From assembly GCA_009760885.1 (NCBI GenBank), contig CM019713.1, positions 10,163,274 to 10,227,273 on the forward strand: 64,000 bases of DNA, written 5' to 3'. The stretch is from Achatina immaculata (taxonomy: Eukaryota; Mollusca; Gastropoda; Stylommatophora; Achatinidae). This document shows, piece by piece, positions 10,985-22,980 of this stretch. The stretch's first letter is position 1. Each line of letters begins with the position of its first letter. Under the pieces are notes generated by a model. That model made no database searches and had not been told where the DNA came from. It saw only the letters and a program-made list of their open reading frames with translations. The translations under genes were made by a program, and so were the position numbers.

Positions 10985-11715
10985 TATGAAAATCAACATA
11001 GTCAAAACAGAGGCCATGAAAGTCAGCAGGAGTAAGCCCGTTGAACATCTGTATCGAAGACAACAAAATCCAGCAAGTTAAAGAATTCAAGTATCTTGGT
11101 TGTGTGTTTACAGAAGATGGGAAGCTTGGTAGAGAAATGGAAGTTAGAACACAAATAGCAAATGCCATTACATGTCACCTGTACCCGCTGCCTTCTCTCC
11201 CTAACGTACCAGTTGTCCCGCTGCCTTCTCATCCTAACATACCGGTTGTTCCCGCTGCCTTCTCTCCCTAACATACCGGTTGTCCTCGCTGCCTTCTCAT
11301 CCTAACGTACCACTCGAAACCAAGAGACAACTAATTAATAGCCTATTTATATCAACGCTGTGCTACCAGTGCCAAACATGGGCACCAACCAAGAAATAGT
11401 AAAATAAAAAATCTATGTGCGAGATGAGATGCCAAAGAAAAGCAACAAACGTAACTGGAAGGGATAAACTAAGAAATTACGACTTGAGACTGCCGGTAGG
11501 AGCTACACCATGTCTACAATGCATAGAGAAACAAAGACTTAAGTGGCTTGCCCATTTACTGAGAATGACCATATATACAGCCTGGCGCTGGGGCCTTCGA
11601 CGAAAGAACTACAGGACACAGACCAAGAAGAAGACCATGGAAATGATGGATAGATGGAGTTATATAAATACGCGCGAAATACGGCTTGAACATTACTGAG
11701 GCTACGCATATGGCC
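10985..11715 (+). mobile_element. LINE-D: C-terminal RT fragment interrupted by a tandem repeat
   Basis: Frames carry MKINIVKTEAMKVSRSKP (10987), then after a one-base shift IQQVKEFKYLGCVFTEDGKL (11070) and MEVRTQIANAI, the usual segment downstream of the RT active site. After a tandem-repeat block it resumes with the RLKWLAHLLRM-type tail (11536). Frameshifts and stops mark it as dead. Confidence 0.75.
11170..11310. repeat. ~36-bp tandem repeat inside LINE-D
   Basis: Four copies of a ~35-36-bp unit with cgctgccttctctccctaac lie within the LINE-D frame, so the array arose inside or was inserted into the element. Confidence 0.8.
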
Positions 11716-12099
11716 CATGAACGCTAACTGCACCCGCCCCCCCCCCCCCCTCGACACTTCACGGTACAAAAGAAAAGATAAAGTAAAGTAAGAATTGTAG
11801 TGATTTATTTTAAAATATTTATTTAGGTTTCTTTATAAAATTTTTACAGCATTTCTACAAGCGGAGACAAGTGTCAGTGACTGTGTATACACGTGTAGCT
11901 TGTTGTTAGTGCTAGATGTGTCAGTGTTTATCATAGTCTGATAATGTTTGCTGAAAGTATCTGCGTCTACTTTAGCTTGATGCTGTTTGCTGAATGCGTC
12001 AGTGACCAGATAGTTTGACATTACTGTCGAAAGCGTCAGTGCCTAGATACCTTGACATTTTTTGCCCGAACCTCTGGTAAGATACCTTGACGTTATCGC
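11716..12099. other. Unassigned sequence
   Basis: Poly-C run at about 11737-11750, then AT-rich sequence with loose repeats around gcgtcagtg at 11870-12050. Confidence 0.4.
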
Positions 12100-12345
12100 A
12101 GAAATGAGAGAGAACTGAGAAGACTGAAGTCTTTAGAGAACTGAGAAGACTGAAGTCTTTAGAGAACTGAGAAGACTGAAGTCTATAGAGAACTGAGAAG
12201 ACTGAAGTCTTTAGAGAACTGAGAAGACTGAATTCTTTAGAGAACTGAGAAGACTGAAGTCTTTAGAGAACTTAGAAGACTGAAGTCTTTAGAGAACTTA
12301 GAAGACTGAAGTCTTTAGAGAACTGAGAAGACTGAAGTCTTGACT
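12100..12345. repeat. Minisatellite, 26-bp unit
   Basis: About nine near-identical copies of a unit with gaactgagaagactgaagtc. Confidence 0.95.
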
Positions 12346-12585
12346 TGAGAGTTTCCGCGCACATGAGTGACCATAAATATCTGAATGACTTGTGAGATTT
12401 TGATTGTTGATACCCAAAGACCATCTTAAACATTTGAGCCCCCGCATGAAGTCATTATTTTACATCTTCTGCCATATGTCATACTGTTTTGTTGAAGAAG
12501 GTTTCTTAATATCGAACGGTTTTACTGCAGCTCTACGTGAAAAAAGGAGAGCTTGTGAGATTTAGACTTCATGGTGCAGAAGATG
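12346..12585. other. Unassigned sequence
   Basis: No feature recognised between a minisatellite and the 1,945-bp duplication. Confidence 0.4.
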
Positions 12586-12619
12586 GAAGTGAAAGAGATG
12601 TGGTTTTGGAGGATGTAAA

Positions 12620-12890
12620 GTATACCGTGGACTTTAGACCAGTTGTTCCATAGACTTTAGAGAAGTGATTCACTAGACTTTAGACCAATGTCTCAATAGA
12701 CTTTAGATCAGTTGTTTCCTAGACTTTAGAGCAGTGATTCTCTAGACCTTGGACAGTGGTTCCCTAGATTTTAGACCAGTGGTTCTCTAGACGTTAGGTC
12801 CGTGGTTCAATAGACGTTAGACCAGTTGTTCCCTAGACTTTAAAACAGTGATTCCCTAGACTTAGGCCAGTGATTCCCTCGACTTTGGAG
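12620..12890. repeat. ~30-bp minisatellite built from a hAT-end-like motif
   Basis: About nine diverged copies of a unit with tagactttagaccagtggtt. The cagtggttccct part equals the terminal motif of hAT miniature elements (compare 60300). Second copy at 14565-14835. Confidence 0.8.
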
Positions 12891-13257
12891 CAGTGGTTCC
12901 CGCCGTTTTTTTTTTTTACACCAAACGACCAAATGTTTAAGGTACATGTCATTTTGCAGACCACCAATATATATGTAATATGACCACCAACATATATGTA
13001 ATATGACCACCAACATATATGTAATATGATCACCAACATATATGTAATATGACCACCAACTTATATGTAATATGGTCACCAACGTATATATCATATAACC
13101 ACCAACTTATATGCAATATGACAAAGTCACGAACGTTGAACTGGTTTTGTTCTATAGATTCCACTTAATACCAAATCGATAATCCAGTCTGCTGAACATG
13201 TGCTATTACTCAAGGGACGACCTGTGGTCTATGAACCACAGATTGGAAACCACTGCT
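12891..13257. mobile_element. hAT-like miniature element
   Basis: Bounded by gcagtggttcccgcc on the left and ggaaaccactgc on the right, an inverted pair of the hAT-type terminus. An exact 8-bp target duplication is not evident because the left end merges with the minisatellite. No coding capacity. Second copy at 14836-15202. Confidence 0.5.
12955..13118. repeat. Minisatellite, 23-bp unit
   Basis: Seven copies of a unit with accaccaacatatatgtaat, lying inside the hAT-like element. Second copy at 14900-15063. Confidence 0.9.
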
Positions 13258-14039
13258 CTTGATGGTCAGAAGGAAAATTAAGTTGTCATCAGAGAAGTTG
13301 CAGAAAATCTAAAACTAGTTAAAATCGTGCGAGAAAAAAAGGATGATCGAAACTCTTTTGGCAATGTCATGCTAAGACATAAGTTAGAAAAATCTAATAG
13401 TCACTGAAAACTCAAAGGGGAAAAGAAAAAGAAAGAGACCGAGAGGAGATTATTTTTTTTAAAATTCAAGCCTAGCTCTGTGGTAGGTAAAAGAAAAGCC
13501 AACCAAACTAACTGGCAGCACCAAGGCCGTCACAAAAATGGGGCAAGATTGATAAGGCACGCAATGAATAAAATAAGAGTTTTTCATTTACCCATGCCTT
13601 TTCTTATTTCCGAATCTAAGTTTTTTTCCTCGCCTTTCTTCTAACAAGTATCATTGGTGAATTCTACCCACGTGACAGGACGATTGAACGGCTCGGTTAT
13701 AACATGTCCGTATTTTTCCTTCCTGGGTCGATATATCCAGGGCGTTCTGGTCAGTATCACGCCGAGCCACTCATGTCCCCCTCCCCCTCCCCCCCCCCCC
13801 AACTCCCTGCATCTAAAATATATCCTCTTTCCTGGTGCTATAATGAGATTCTCCTGTACAGTTGAATATATACTTGAGCTCAGGGATACTTCGCTCATGA
13901 TACGCGTTCTTTACACGAGCATGAAATTATCAAACTGAAGAGCGTCCACACATATAGACCAGACCAGAGATAACGAGGTTCTAGTATGTAAGAGAGAGGC
14001 TATGCTGTTCAACTAGTGCGATTCGCTGTTCGATTTGAC

Positions 14040-14375
14040 AGTCAGCTGTCCATAGCTGTCATTCTAGCGTCAGGGTTGGCAAACCATAGCCGGGCCGCTG
14101 TCTTACCTCTCATTGGGAGGCAGTAACATTCATAGACTAGCTAACAGGGCAGGTAACGCCGGAGTTACCTATGGCAGTGGAGTCTGCTAAAGAAGAATAG
14201 CACGATCTCTAATTTTTAGCTCCATTTAGGGACTAAAAAAAAAATAGCCGCCGAACCCCGCTCCCGATCTAGACACAATGCTGTGCTTCAACATTTTCAC
14301 GGCATCGGCCGCAAAGAACACCAGCTAGCAGTTCAATGGAGATAGAAGAAGAAGAAGAAGAAAAAGAAGAAGAAT
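14040..14375 (+). mobile_element. SINE2 copy with GAA tail
   Basis: Shares the body (aaccatagccgg, ggcagtggagtctgctaaag, gcaaagaacaccagctagca) with other SINE2 copies and ends in a GAA-rich tail at 14345-14375. Present again at 15985-16320 through the duplication. Confidence 0.7.
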
Positions 14376-14530
14376 GAAAACGCGACAAAAAAATCAAGCG
14401 TCATAGCTAAAGACAAGAGAATTAAAAATGGGAACAATAGAGAGAGAGAGAGAGAGAGAGAGAAGAGAGGGAGTGAGAGAAAAGAGAGAATGAATGAGGG
14501 AGAAGGGAGAGAGTGAGTGAGAGAGAGAGA

Positions 14531-16381
14531 GAAGTGAAAGAGATGTGGTTTTGGAGGATGTAAAGTATACCGTGGACTTTAGACCAGTTGTTCCATAGAC
14601 TTTAGAGAAGTGATTCACTAGACTTTAGACCAATGTCTCAATAGACTTTAGATCAGTTGTTTCCTAGACTTTAGAGCAGTGATTCTCTAGACCTTGGACA
14701 GTGGTTCCCTAGATTTTAGACCAGTGGTTCTCTAGACGTTAGGTCCGTGGTTCAATAGACGTTAGACCAGTTGTTCCCTAGACTTTAAAACAGTGATTCC
14801 CTAGACTTAGGCCAGTGATTCCCTCGACTTTGGAGCAGTGGTTCCCGCCGTTTTTTTTTTTTACACCAAACGACCAAATGTTTAAGGTACATGTCATTTT
14901 GCAGACCACCAATATATATGTAATATGACCACCAACATATATGTAATATGACCACCAACATATATGTAATATGATCACCAACATATATGTAATATGACCA
15001 CCAACTTATATGTAATATGGTCACCAACGTATATATCATATAACCACCAACTTATATGCAATATGACAAAGTCACGAACGTTGAACTGGTTTTGTTCTAT
15101 AGATTCCACTTAATACCAAATCGATAATCCAGTCTGCTGAACATGTGCTATTACTCAAGGGACGACCTGTGGTCTATGAACCACAGATTGGAAACCACTG
15201 CTCTTGATGGTCAGAAGGAAAATTAAGTTGTCATCAGAGAAGTTGCAGAAAATCTAAAACTAGTTAAAATCGTGCGAGAAAAAAAGGATGATCGAAACTC
15301 TTTTGGCAATGTCATGCTAAGACATAAGTTAGAAAAATCTAATAGTCACTGAAAACTCAAAGGGGAAAAGAAAAAGAAAGAGACCGAGAGGAGATTATTT
15401 TTTTTAAAATTCAAGCCTAGCTCTGTGGTAGGTAAAAGAAAAGCCAACCAAACTAACTGGCAGCACCAAGGCCGTCACAAAAATGGGGCAAGATTGATAA
15501 GGCACGCAATGAATAAAATAAGAGTTTTTCATTTACCCATGCCTTTTCTTATTTCCGAATCTAAGTTTTTTTCCTCGCCTTTCTTCTAACAAGTATCATT
15601 GGTGAATTCTACCCACGTGACAGGACGATTGAACGGCTCGGTTATAACATGTCCGTATTTTTCCTTCCTGGGTCGATATATCCAGGGCGTTCTGGTCAGT
15701 ATCACGCCGAGCCACTCATGTCCCCCCTCCCCCTCCCCCCCCCCCAACTCCCTGCATCTAAAATATATCCTCTTTCCTGGTGCTATAATGAGATTCTCCT
15801 GTACAGTTGAATATATACTTGAGCTCAGGGATACTTCGCTCATGATACGCGTTCTTTACACGAGCATGAAATTATCAAACTGAAGAGCGTCCACACATAT
15901 AGACCAGACCAGAGATAACGAGGTTCTAGTATGTAAGAGAGAGGCTATGCTGTTCAACTAGTGCGATTCGCTGTTCGATTTGACAGTCAGCTGTCCATAG
16001 CTGTCATTCTAGCGTCAGGGTTGGCAAACCATAGCCGGGCCGCTGTCTTACCTCTCATTGGGAGGCAGTAACATTCATAGACTAGCTAACAGGGCAGGTA
16101 ACGCCGGAGTTACCTATGGCAGTGGAGTCTGCTAAAGAAGAATAGCACGATCTCTAATTTTTAGCTCCATTTAGGGACTAAAAAAAAAATAGCCGCCGAA
16201 CCCCGCTCCCGATCTAGACACAATGCTGTGCTTCAACATTTTCACGGCATCGGCCGCAAAGAACACCAGCTAGCAGTTCAATGGAGATAGAAGAAGAAGA
16301 AGAAGAAAAAGAAGAAGAATGAAAACGCGACAAAAAAATCAAGCGTCATAGCTAAAGACAAGAGAATTAAAAATGGGAACA

Positions 16382-16418
<37 letters not shown>

Positions 16419-16475
16419 AGAGGGAGTGAGAGAAAAGAGAGAATGAATGAGGGAGAAGGGAGAGAGTGAGTGAGA
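14531..16475. repeat. 1,945-bp tandem duplication, copy 2
   Basis: Near-identical to 12586-14530 along its length. It passes into a longer GA-rich tract on the right. Recent origin or an assembly duplication are both possible. Confidence 0.95.
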
Positions 16476-16983
16476 GAGAGAGAGAAGAGAAGAGATTGAG
16501 AGAGAGAAGAGAGGGAGAGAAGAGAGAGTGAGAAAGAAGAGACAGAATAGAGAGAGTGGGAGAGAAGAGACAGAAGAGAGAGTGAGAGAAGTGAGAGAGA
16601 AGAGACAAAAGAGAGAGAGAGAAGTGAGATAGAAGTGAGAGAGAAGTGACAGAGAAGTGAGAGAGAAAGAGAGTGAGACAAGTGAAAGAGAAGAGAGAGA
16701 GAGGGAGACAAAAGTGAGAGAGAAAAGACAGGAGAGAGAGAGAGTGAGAGAGAGGTGAGACAGAAGAGAGAGAGAGAGAAGTGAGAGAGAAGAGAGAAGA
16801 GAGAAAAGAGACAGAAGAGAGAGAGAGAGAAGTGAGCGAGAAAGAAGAGAGAGAGAGCGAGAGAGAAGAGACAGAAGAGAGAGAGAAGATAGCGTGAGAA
16901 AGAGAGAAGAGAAAGAGTGAGAGGGAGTGAGTGAGAGAGAAATGAGAGAGACGAGAGAGAGTGAGAGAGAAGCGAGGAGAGAT
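16384..16983. repeat. GA-rich microsatellite, ~600 bp
   Basis: Purine-only tract of gaga, agaagtga and gagtgaga motifs. The equivalent tract after copy 1 is only ~90 bp. Confidence 0.95.
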
Positions 16984-17056
16984 TATCTGTGTTTTATTTT
17001 ATTCGTGTTGGTCGCTGTTACGAAGACTGTTACTTGGATCCTTTCGAATAAACAAA

Positions 17057-17545
17057 CTACAACGTAGATTAAGCCCTTGCTAGGAGTTAGATTAAGCCCT
17101 TGCTAGGAGTTAGATTAAGCCCTTGCTAGGAGTTAGATTAAGCCCTTGCTAGGAGTTAGATTAAGCCCTTGCTAGGAGTTAGATTAAGCCCTTGCTAGGA
17201 GTTAGATTAAGCCCTTGCTAGGAGTTAGATTAAGCCCTTGCTAGGAGTTAGATTAAGCCCTTGCTAGGAGTAAGATTAAGCCCTTGCTAGGAGTTAGATT
17301 AAGCCCTTGATAGGAGTTAGATTAAGCCCTTGATATGAGTTAGATTAAGCCCTTGATAGGAGTTAGATTAAGCCCTTGATAGGAGTTAGATTAAGCCCCT
17401 GATAGGAGTTAGATTAAGCCCTTGATGGGAGTAAGATTAAGCCCTTGATATGAGTTAGATTAAGCCCTTGATAGGAGTTTGATTAAGCCCCTGCTAGCAG
17501 CTAGATTAAGTCCTTGCTAGAAGTTGATTAAGCCCTTGCTAGGAG
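17057..17545. repeat. Minisatellite, 23-bp unit
   Basis: About 21 copies of a unit with agattaagcccttgctagga; left copies identical, right copies diverged (ttgatagg). Confidence 0.96.
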
Positions 17546-17654
17546 TTGGTCACGCCCTGCTGGAGGCTATTTTGGAACCTTTCTCTTCTTTGTTGCGTGA
17601 ATTCTGAGGCTGTGTTGGTTGGGCACGGGTTATGGCCACAGAAAAGAACATATT

Positions 17655-17735
17655 ATTGATCCTGCTTATGGCACCTTGTTATGGCACCTTGTTATGGCAC
17701 CATGTTATGCACCATGTTATGCACCATGTTGAAAA
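17655..17735. repeat. Short 12-16-bp tandem repeat
   Basis: Repeats of gttatggcaccttg, gttatggcaccat and gttatgcaccat. Confidence 0.75.
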
Positions 17736-17786
17736 CTTTGTTGAAAGAATAAAAGCTCCATTTAACAGGAAACGTAGCTTAGTCAG

Positions 17787-18115
17787 AGCAGTAGTCATTT
17801 CCATGTCCCTTTGCCTCCCTAACAGCTTTCATATAGGCCTCTCGGTTGTAAGCAAGATGCCATGCTGTTGATGCACCCATTTGCAGATTATCAACGATGT
17901 CTTGCAGCCATCTTCGCCTTGGTCTTCCTCTCCTTCTTTTCCCATTATGTACCCTTCCAAGACGGTCTTCTCTAGACTATCATGACGTTTAATGTGTCCA
18001 AAATATTTAAGTTTTCTCTCTTTAATCCTCTTTACTAGCCAGCCTTCTTCAATATTAAGTTCTTGTAGTATGGACATATTTGTTCTATTTTGTGTCCATG
18101 ATACTGAAGGATCCT
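17787..18115 (-). mobile_element. LINE-A 3'-end fragment
   Basis: Minus frame carries ILQELNIEEGWLVKRIKERK, LKYFGHIKRHDSLEKTVLEG and the region before the stop, matching the end of the copy at 452-1495. 5'-truncated. Confidence 0.85.
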
Positions 18116-18184
18116 TCGTTTAGACGAAAAAAAAAAAGAGGCGACATAAAATTCAGCAGAATTTCTGTAGTTGATTCAGTAACA

Positions 18185-18470
18185 AAACTTGGCTGAGTGG
18201 TTAGGTGGTTAGGCACTTGTCTACTAATCCCAGCAGTGGGGATTTTTTTTTCTGGTACCACCACACCCGAAAAAAAAAGCCCCGTGATACACCCAGCCTC
18301 TAAAAATGGGTACTAAAGAAATCTGGGAAGGTAAATTCGGTCGGGCGTGATACTGACCACATCACACTTTCATCTGCTGAAGGTCATGGAAATACGGGCC
18401 CAACGTTATATTCCCAATATGCCTTAACAGGATGGAAACGGGGATTTTACCTTTTAAACCTTTTAACACG
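18185..18470 (+). mobile_element. SINE3 copy with tRNA-like head
   Basis: Begins with ttggctgagtggttaggtgg, a good match to a polymerase III A box (tRNA-Ser/Leu style). The body includes aaatgggtactaaagaaatc and gggcgtgatactgaccacat, and it ends near a ttaaaccttt run. A related copy at 37890-38145 has the same body. Confidence 0.72.
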
Positions 18471-18889
18471 ACAATGGTGATATTTGTGTGTATGTGTGTG
18501 ACAATAGCCAGCTGATGAAATATTGGACGTAAACTCCATATTTTTGCGGACAAGCTGTGACAAAAAAATATATTCACAGCAATAAAGTTCAGTGCAACGT
18601 TCATGAAACTCAGCGATGCATGTAACAAATACCTTTTTATCACTCTAAGATGTATGGTTGTCCTCGTTCCAGCCAAAAGGAAAAAAAAAACCCATTCATT
18701 CTTTGAGATACTCAAGTCTGATACATGCAGAAGAAGACACTTAGCAAGGCTTCGGGACGTGGCAAATTATAACAGATGAAAAGAAACCAGATACATCATC
18801 CATCAGTCAGATGTGGAACGCTCAAGGGTCGACGGAATGTTATAACAGAGTCTAGAATAGTACTCACTTGTACAAACAGTCAGCGTGAA
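18471..18889. other. Unassigned sequence
   Basis: A 117-codon minus ORF (18715-18362) overlaps the SINE and has no known motif. Confidence 0.4.
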
Positions 18890-19482
18890 ATATTGGTAGC
18901 CGTTTTGGGCAGCCTGTCAGGACATAATAATGGAGATACAGTGAGGGAAATTAAAAGTAGGACATCTATCGCTCTTTAGAAAGTAAAACAACCAAAGAAT
19001 CTGTGGAGAGGAACAGACAGAACTACACAAATAAGATTTTTAAGGGCATGCATCTTTCCTATCGTAACATATGCCGGTGAGACCTGGACACTTAACAAAA
19101 CAGCTGAGAAACACATAAATGCCTTTGAATTTAAATGCTGCAGAAGTGTTCTTCGAATATCATGAACACAAAAAAGAACAAATACTACAAGAACTTAATA
19201 TTGAAGAAGATTGGCTAAGGAAGATTAAACAGAGAAAACTTAAATATTTTCGACATATTAAACGTCATGAGAATTTAGAGAAGACAGTCTTGGAAGGGTA
19301 CACAATGGGCAAAAGAAAGAGAAGAAGATCAAGGCGAAGGGCGAAGATGGCTGCAAGACATTGTTGATGATCTGCGAATGGACGCATTAGCAGCAGGGCA
19401 TGTTGCTTACAACCGAGAGACCTACAGGAGAGGTGTTAGGGAGGCAAAGTTCCCCAAAGGCCACGCAAATGACTGACTGACT
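18890..19482 (+). mobile_element. LINE-A 3' fragment, plus orientation
   Basis: Plus frames carry GDTVREIKSRTSIAL, a stop, IRFLRACIFPIVTYAGETWT, then LNIEED and LKYFRHIKRHENLEKTVLEG with several frameshifts. It ends at gccacgcaaatgactgactg. Faces the minus copy at 17787-18115. Confidence 0.82.
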
Positions 19483-19844
19483 ATCAGAACAAGACAGTCC
19501 CATGAGAGAATCTTTCTATTAAATGATTGACTTTGAGGTCGCGGAGGGATACTGAATAAGTCATCAGTAGAGGGAATTATTGAAGGTCATTTGCTTTACC
19601 ATGGCACTTTTTCTTCTATGAAGTGCGAGTCATTATGTTTCCCGATGTTACTGTTTGTAAAAAAAAATGACGGTAAAAAAAAATTTTTTAAATATGAAAT
19701 TTCCTTGAAACATAGCTAACCTAGTAAAATTACGAAAACTTCTATCGCCACATCATTTTTTTTTCTTAAAGACTCCTTCATGCCCAAAAAATTGTTTATT
19801 CTCTATGAATATGTAATAAATACCTGGAAAGTTCCAAACACTAA
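19483..19844. other. Unassigned sequence
   Basis: AT-rich, with A runs near 19659-19690; nothing recognised. Confidence 0.4.
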
Positions 19845-20480
19845 AATTCACTCAGAAAGTTGCAGACACTAAATTTCACCTAGAAAGTGGCAAACATTAA
19901 ACTTCACATGAAGAAATGCAAATACAAAACTTCACCTAGAAAGTGGCAAACATTAAACTTCACATGAAGAAATGCAAATACAAAACTTCACCTAGAAAGT
20001 AGCAAATACTAAACTTCACCTAGAAAGTAGCAAATACTAAACTTCACCTAGAAAGTAGCAAATACTAAACTTCACCTAGAAAGTAGCAAATACTAAACTT
20101 CACCTAGAAAGTAGCAAATACTAAGCTTCACCTAGAAAGTAGCAAATACTACACTTCACCTAGAAAGTAGCAAATACAAAACTTCACCTAAAAAGTAGCA
20201 AATACAAAACTTCACCTAGAAAGTAGCAAATACAAAACTTCACCTAGAAAGTAGCAAATACTAAACTTCACCTAGAAAGTAGCAAATACTAAACTTCATG
20301 TGGAGAATTGTAAACACTAAAACCTCCATGAGGAAAGTTCCAAGCACTGCACTTGAAAAGATGCAAACACTAGACTTCACCTAGAAAGTGGCAAACACTA
20401 GACTTTACCTAGAAAGTGCCAGACACTAGACTTCACCTAGAAAGTGGCAAACACGATACTTCACATGAAGAGTTGAAAAC
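19845..20480. repeat. Minisatellite, 28-bp unit
   Basis: About 20 copies of a unit with cacctagaaagtagcaaata; the centre is homogeneous and both ends are diverged. Confidence 0.95.
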
Positions 20481-21117
20481 ACTAGACTTCAGCGGAAAGC
20501 TGAAAGCGCTAAATCTCATCAGGCATTACACTTACTGCACTTTTAACAAATTCCAGATCAGTCTGTCTACAAAAGTAGACAACCTTTATGACTCCAGGAA
20601 AGAGTAAATCTATAAATTCTCGAACTAATATAGACAAACTGCCCCCTTCGACATTTGTTTGTCGTGTGAAATTTGTTTCTAAAGCTCCTTCTTAAATTCA
20701 GTAACTTATTATTAAACAGGATGCAGCCAACCTTCATGTCTGGAGCGATTAAGTTTAGTAGTTTACATTCACGTACGCTTGAGCTGATGTTGCCGACGAT
20801 GACGATGATGATGATGATGATGATGGAATATCTAGCTGCATCTTCATTATATATTTACCACTAGTGATTTATAAGCTGTCGACTTCATCAAATCGATAAT
20901 CGATTTGAAGTAAAACTGACACGGAACACTAGAAATAGAATCAGTGACGCTGTTTGTTAAGAAAGGTAGGAAATAGAAGGAGAGACCAGTCATGAAGGAG
21001 GTGGATGGAGATGGTAGAATTAACATAAATATATAAATATTCCCTTAAGCGAAGCAATCCGCCAAGCCTTAGCAAGAAATCTGTTTATTTCTCTCGGAAC
21101 TGAAAGAAACACGAGGA
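20481..21117. other. Unassigned sequence with GAT run
   Basis: (GAT)n at about 20798-20826; otherwise no recognised feature. Confidence 0.4.
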
Positions 21118-21704
21118 AGGAGACAAGACCAGACAAGACAAGACAGGACAAGACAAGACAGGACAGGTGAAGGTACTGACTGCAACGTAAAGGAACCTTT
21201 CCTCTGTCTGTCCCTCTGTGTGTGTGTTTGTTTGTTTTTTATTTTGTGATAGATATAGCTCAGCAGATAAGATAGATCGACAGACAAACAAACAGACAGA
21301 TCAACAGACCAGGAGAACGAACGAACGAACGAACATACTTTATTTTCAAAGGGTTAAGAATTGGGCACGTAGGCCCCGTCTGACATTCTGCCCTTCATCA
21401 TACATCTTTCACTCAGTCACAGTCATTCACCATTTGTTAATGAGTTTAATCATCATGAAGACACAATTAAATGATTACATAAATAAATAATAAACTTATC
21501 TCATGTCCATACACTCTACGCTCTGATTTATTCAACATCATGAAATAAACTTGCATTCTTACATTCATTCAAAACTAACACATTTATAGAAAAGACGTAT
21601 ATTAAAAATTACAACAATCAAGCCATAAACTACTTTAAACTACTTTAGACTATGCTTAGGGAGGCATATAGTCCATATCAAACAGATGTTGACAAAGTTT
21701 GAAG
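21118..21704. other. Short simple repeats in unassigned sequence
   Basis: acaagacagg-type repeats at 21118-21170, GT run near 21215-21235, caaacagacagatcaacaga-type repeats near 21280-21330 and aacg repeats at 21318-21335. No gene. Confidence 0.55.
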
Positions 21705-22243
21705 ATGGATGGACGGACGGACGAAAGACAGATGGATGGATGGACTGATGGATGGATGAATGGATGGATCGATGGATTGATAGATGCGGAGGATGGATGG
21801 ATGGATGGATGGATGGATGGATGGATGGACGGGTGGCCAGATGGATGGACGGATGATTGGATGGATGGATGGACGGGTGGTCAGATGGATGGACGGATGA
21901 TTGGATGGATGGATGGACGAGTGGGCAGATGGATGTTTGGATCGATGGATAGATGGATGGATGGATGGATGGATGATTGGATGGATGGATGGACGGGTGG
22001 GGAGATGGATGGACGGATGGTTGGATGGATGAATGGATGGATGGACGGGAGGGGGAGATGAATGGACGGATGATTGGATGGATGGATAGATGGATGAATG
22101 GATGGACGGATGGGCAGATGGATGGACGGATGATTGGATGGATGGAGGGGTGGGCAGATGGATGGATGGATGGATGAGTGAATGGATGGACGGGTGGGTA
22201 GATGGATGGATGGATGGATGGATGGATAGTTGGATGGATGGAT
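21705..22243. repeat. GGAT/GGAC tetranucleotide array with higher-order structure
   Basis: About 540 bp of ggat with regular interruptions (gacgggtgg, gcagatggatgg, gatgattgg) recurring every ~48-60 bp. The ORFs on both strands only translate the repeat. Confidence 0.95.
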
Positions 22244-22805
22244 GTTTTTCCCCCGGTATTTTCATGATGTGTCACTGACTGTGTTGGTACTATAAGCTAC
22301 TAAATTAAAAACACATACATTGAAAAAAAACTTTGAAAAGAGTTGAATATTTTTTTAATCCCATTGTAATCACAGGAAGACACGTCATGATAATTTCAGC
22401 ACAGTTTTGTATTGTTAGTTTTGGCAAAATAGACACTAATAGACGTCTAAAGCACTTTGTACTCAGCTGTTTTTCGAATACCAGCCATACAGCAGTGTGC
22501 TAAAACACTTTACTGTGCAAAAGTTTCACTATTTCTCATTTGAAAACTTATATCTAAGATAATTTTATAAGCTACGTAAGTGCATGTTTTTGTTATGATG
22601 TCAGGATGTAATCATCATCATCATCATCACCACAACCACCACTTATGATGACAATACATCTGCGTATATGATGTTGAAAAGAATATTATTGTCTCGTATT
22701 TATTTAATGGCTTTTCCTTTTCCACATAATTCAGTAAGAGCCTGTGCTTTTTTCAGTTTATCTTCTGCTGGCACGCCAACGCAAAAACAGACGAACTCCT
22801 CCAGT
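22244..22805. other. Upstream region of the small heat-shock gene
   Basis: AT-rich with a short atc run at 22612-22628; nothing else recognised. Confidence 0.4.
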
Positions 22806-22849
22806 CCAATTCAGGTGAATCATTGACTATCCAATTTCACGTATATTTA
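22806..22849 (+). promoter_or_regulatory. CCAAT boxes and TATA-like box
   Basis: CCAAT at 22806-22810 and 22831-22835, then tatattta at 22842-22849. The TATA-like box lies 132 bp before the start codon, which would give a leader of about 100 nt. Positions fit a core promoter but are not tested. Confidence 0.35.
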
Positions 22850-22944
22850 GCTCGGGCGTAGAAGTCAGCCGTGCTCATCATACCATTATTTCTGACGGAT
22901 TCATCAGGGGATTACTCTGCGAGACCGTAGGCCTTTTTTTGTTC

Positions 22945-22954
22945 CGAACCTTCT
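22945..22954 (+). promoter_or_regulatory. Two-unit heat-shock-element-like site
   Basis: cGAAccTTCt is an inverted pair of the HSF half-site nGAAn. The next 5-bp unit (gAAAg) is a one-base mismatch. It sits 27 bp before the start codon, so it would be in the leader if the TATA-like box at 22842 is used. Weak. Confidence 0.3.
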
Positions 22955-22980
22955 GAAAGTGTGAGAAGCTCTGATCAGCA

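Larger units (their letters stand above)
12586..14530. repeat. 1,945-bp tandem duplication, copy 1
   Basis: Starts at gaagtgaaagagatgtgg (12586); the same sequence restarts at 14531, and sampled landmarks match at a constant offset of 1945. The only differences seen are in the poly-C run near 13782-13800 and in the GA run length. It contains a hAT-like minisatellite and miniature element, a 23-bp minisatellite and a SINE2. Confidence 0.95.

Noticed and set aside
17057..17545. Regular 23-bp direct repeats resembling a CRISPR
   Set aside because: Units are contiguous with no variable spacers, and the genome is eukaryotic. The same applies to the other 23-41-bp arrays.
21640..22278. Long ORFs rich in HPSIHPS or WMDGWMDG on both strands
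   Set aside because: All frames of a GGAT array stay open; not genes.
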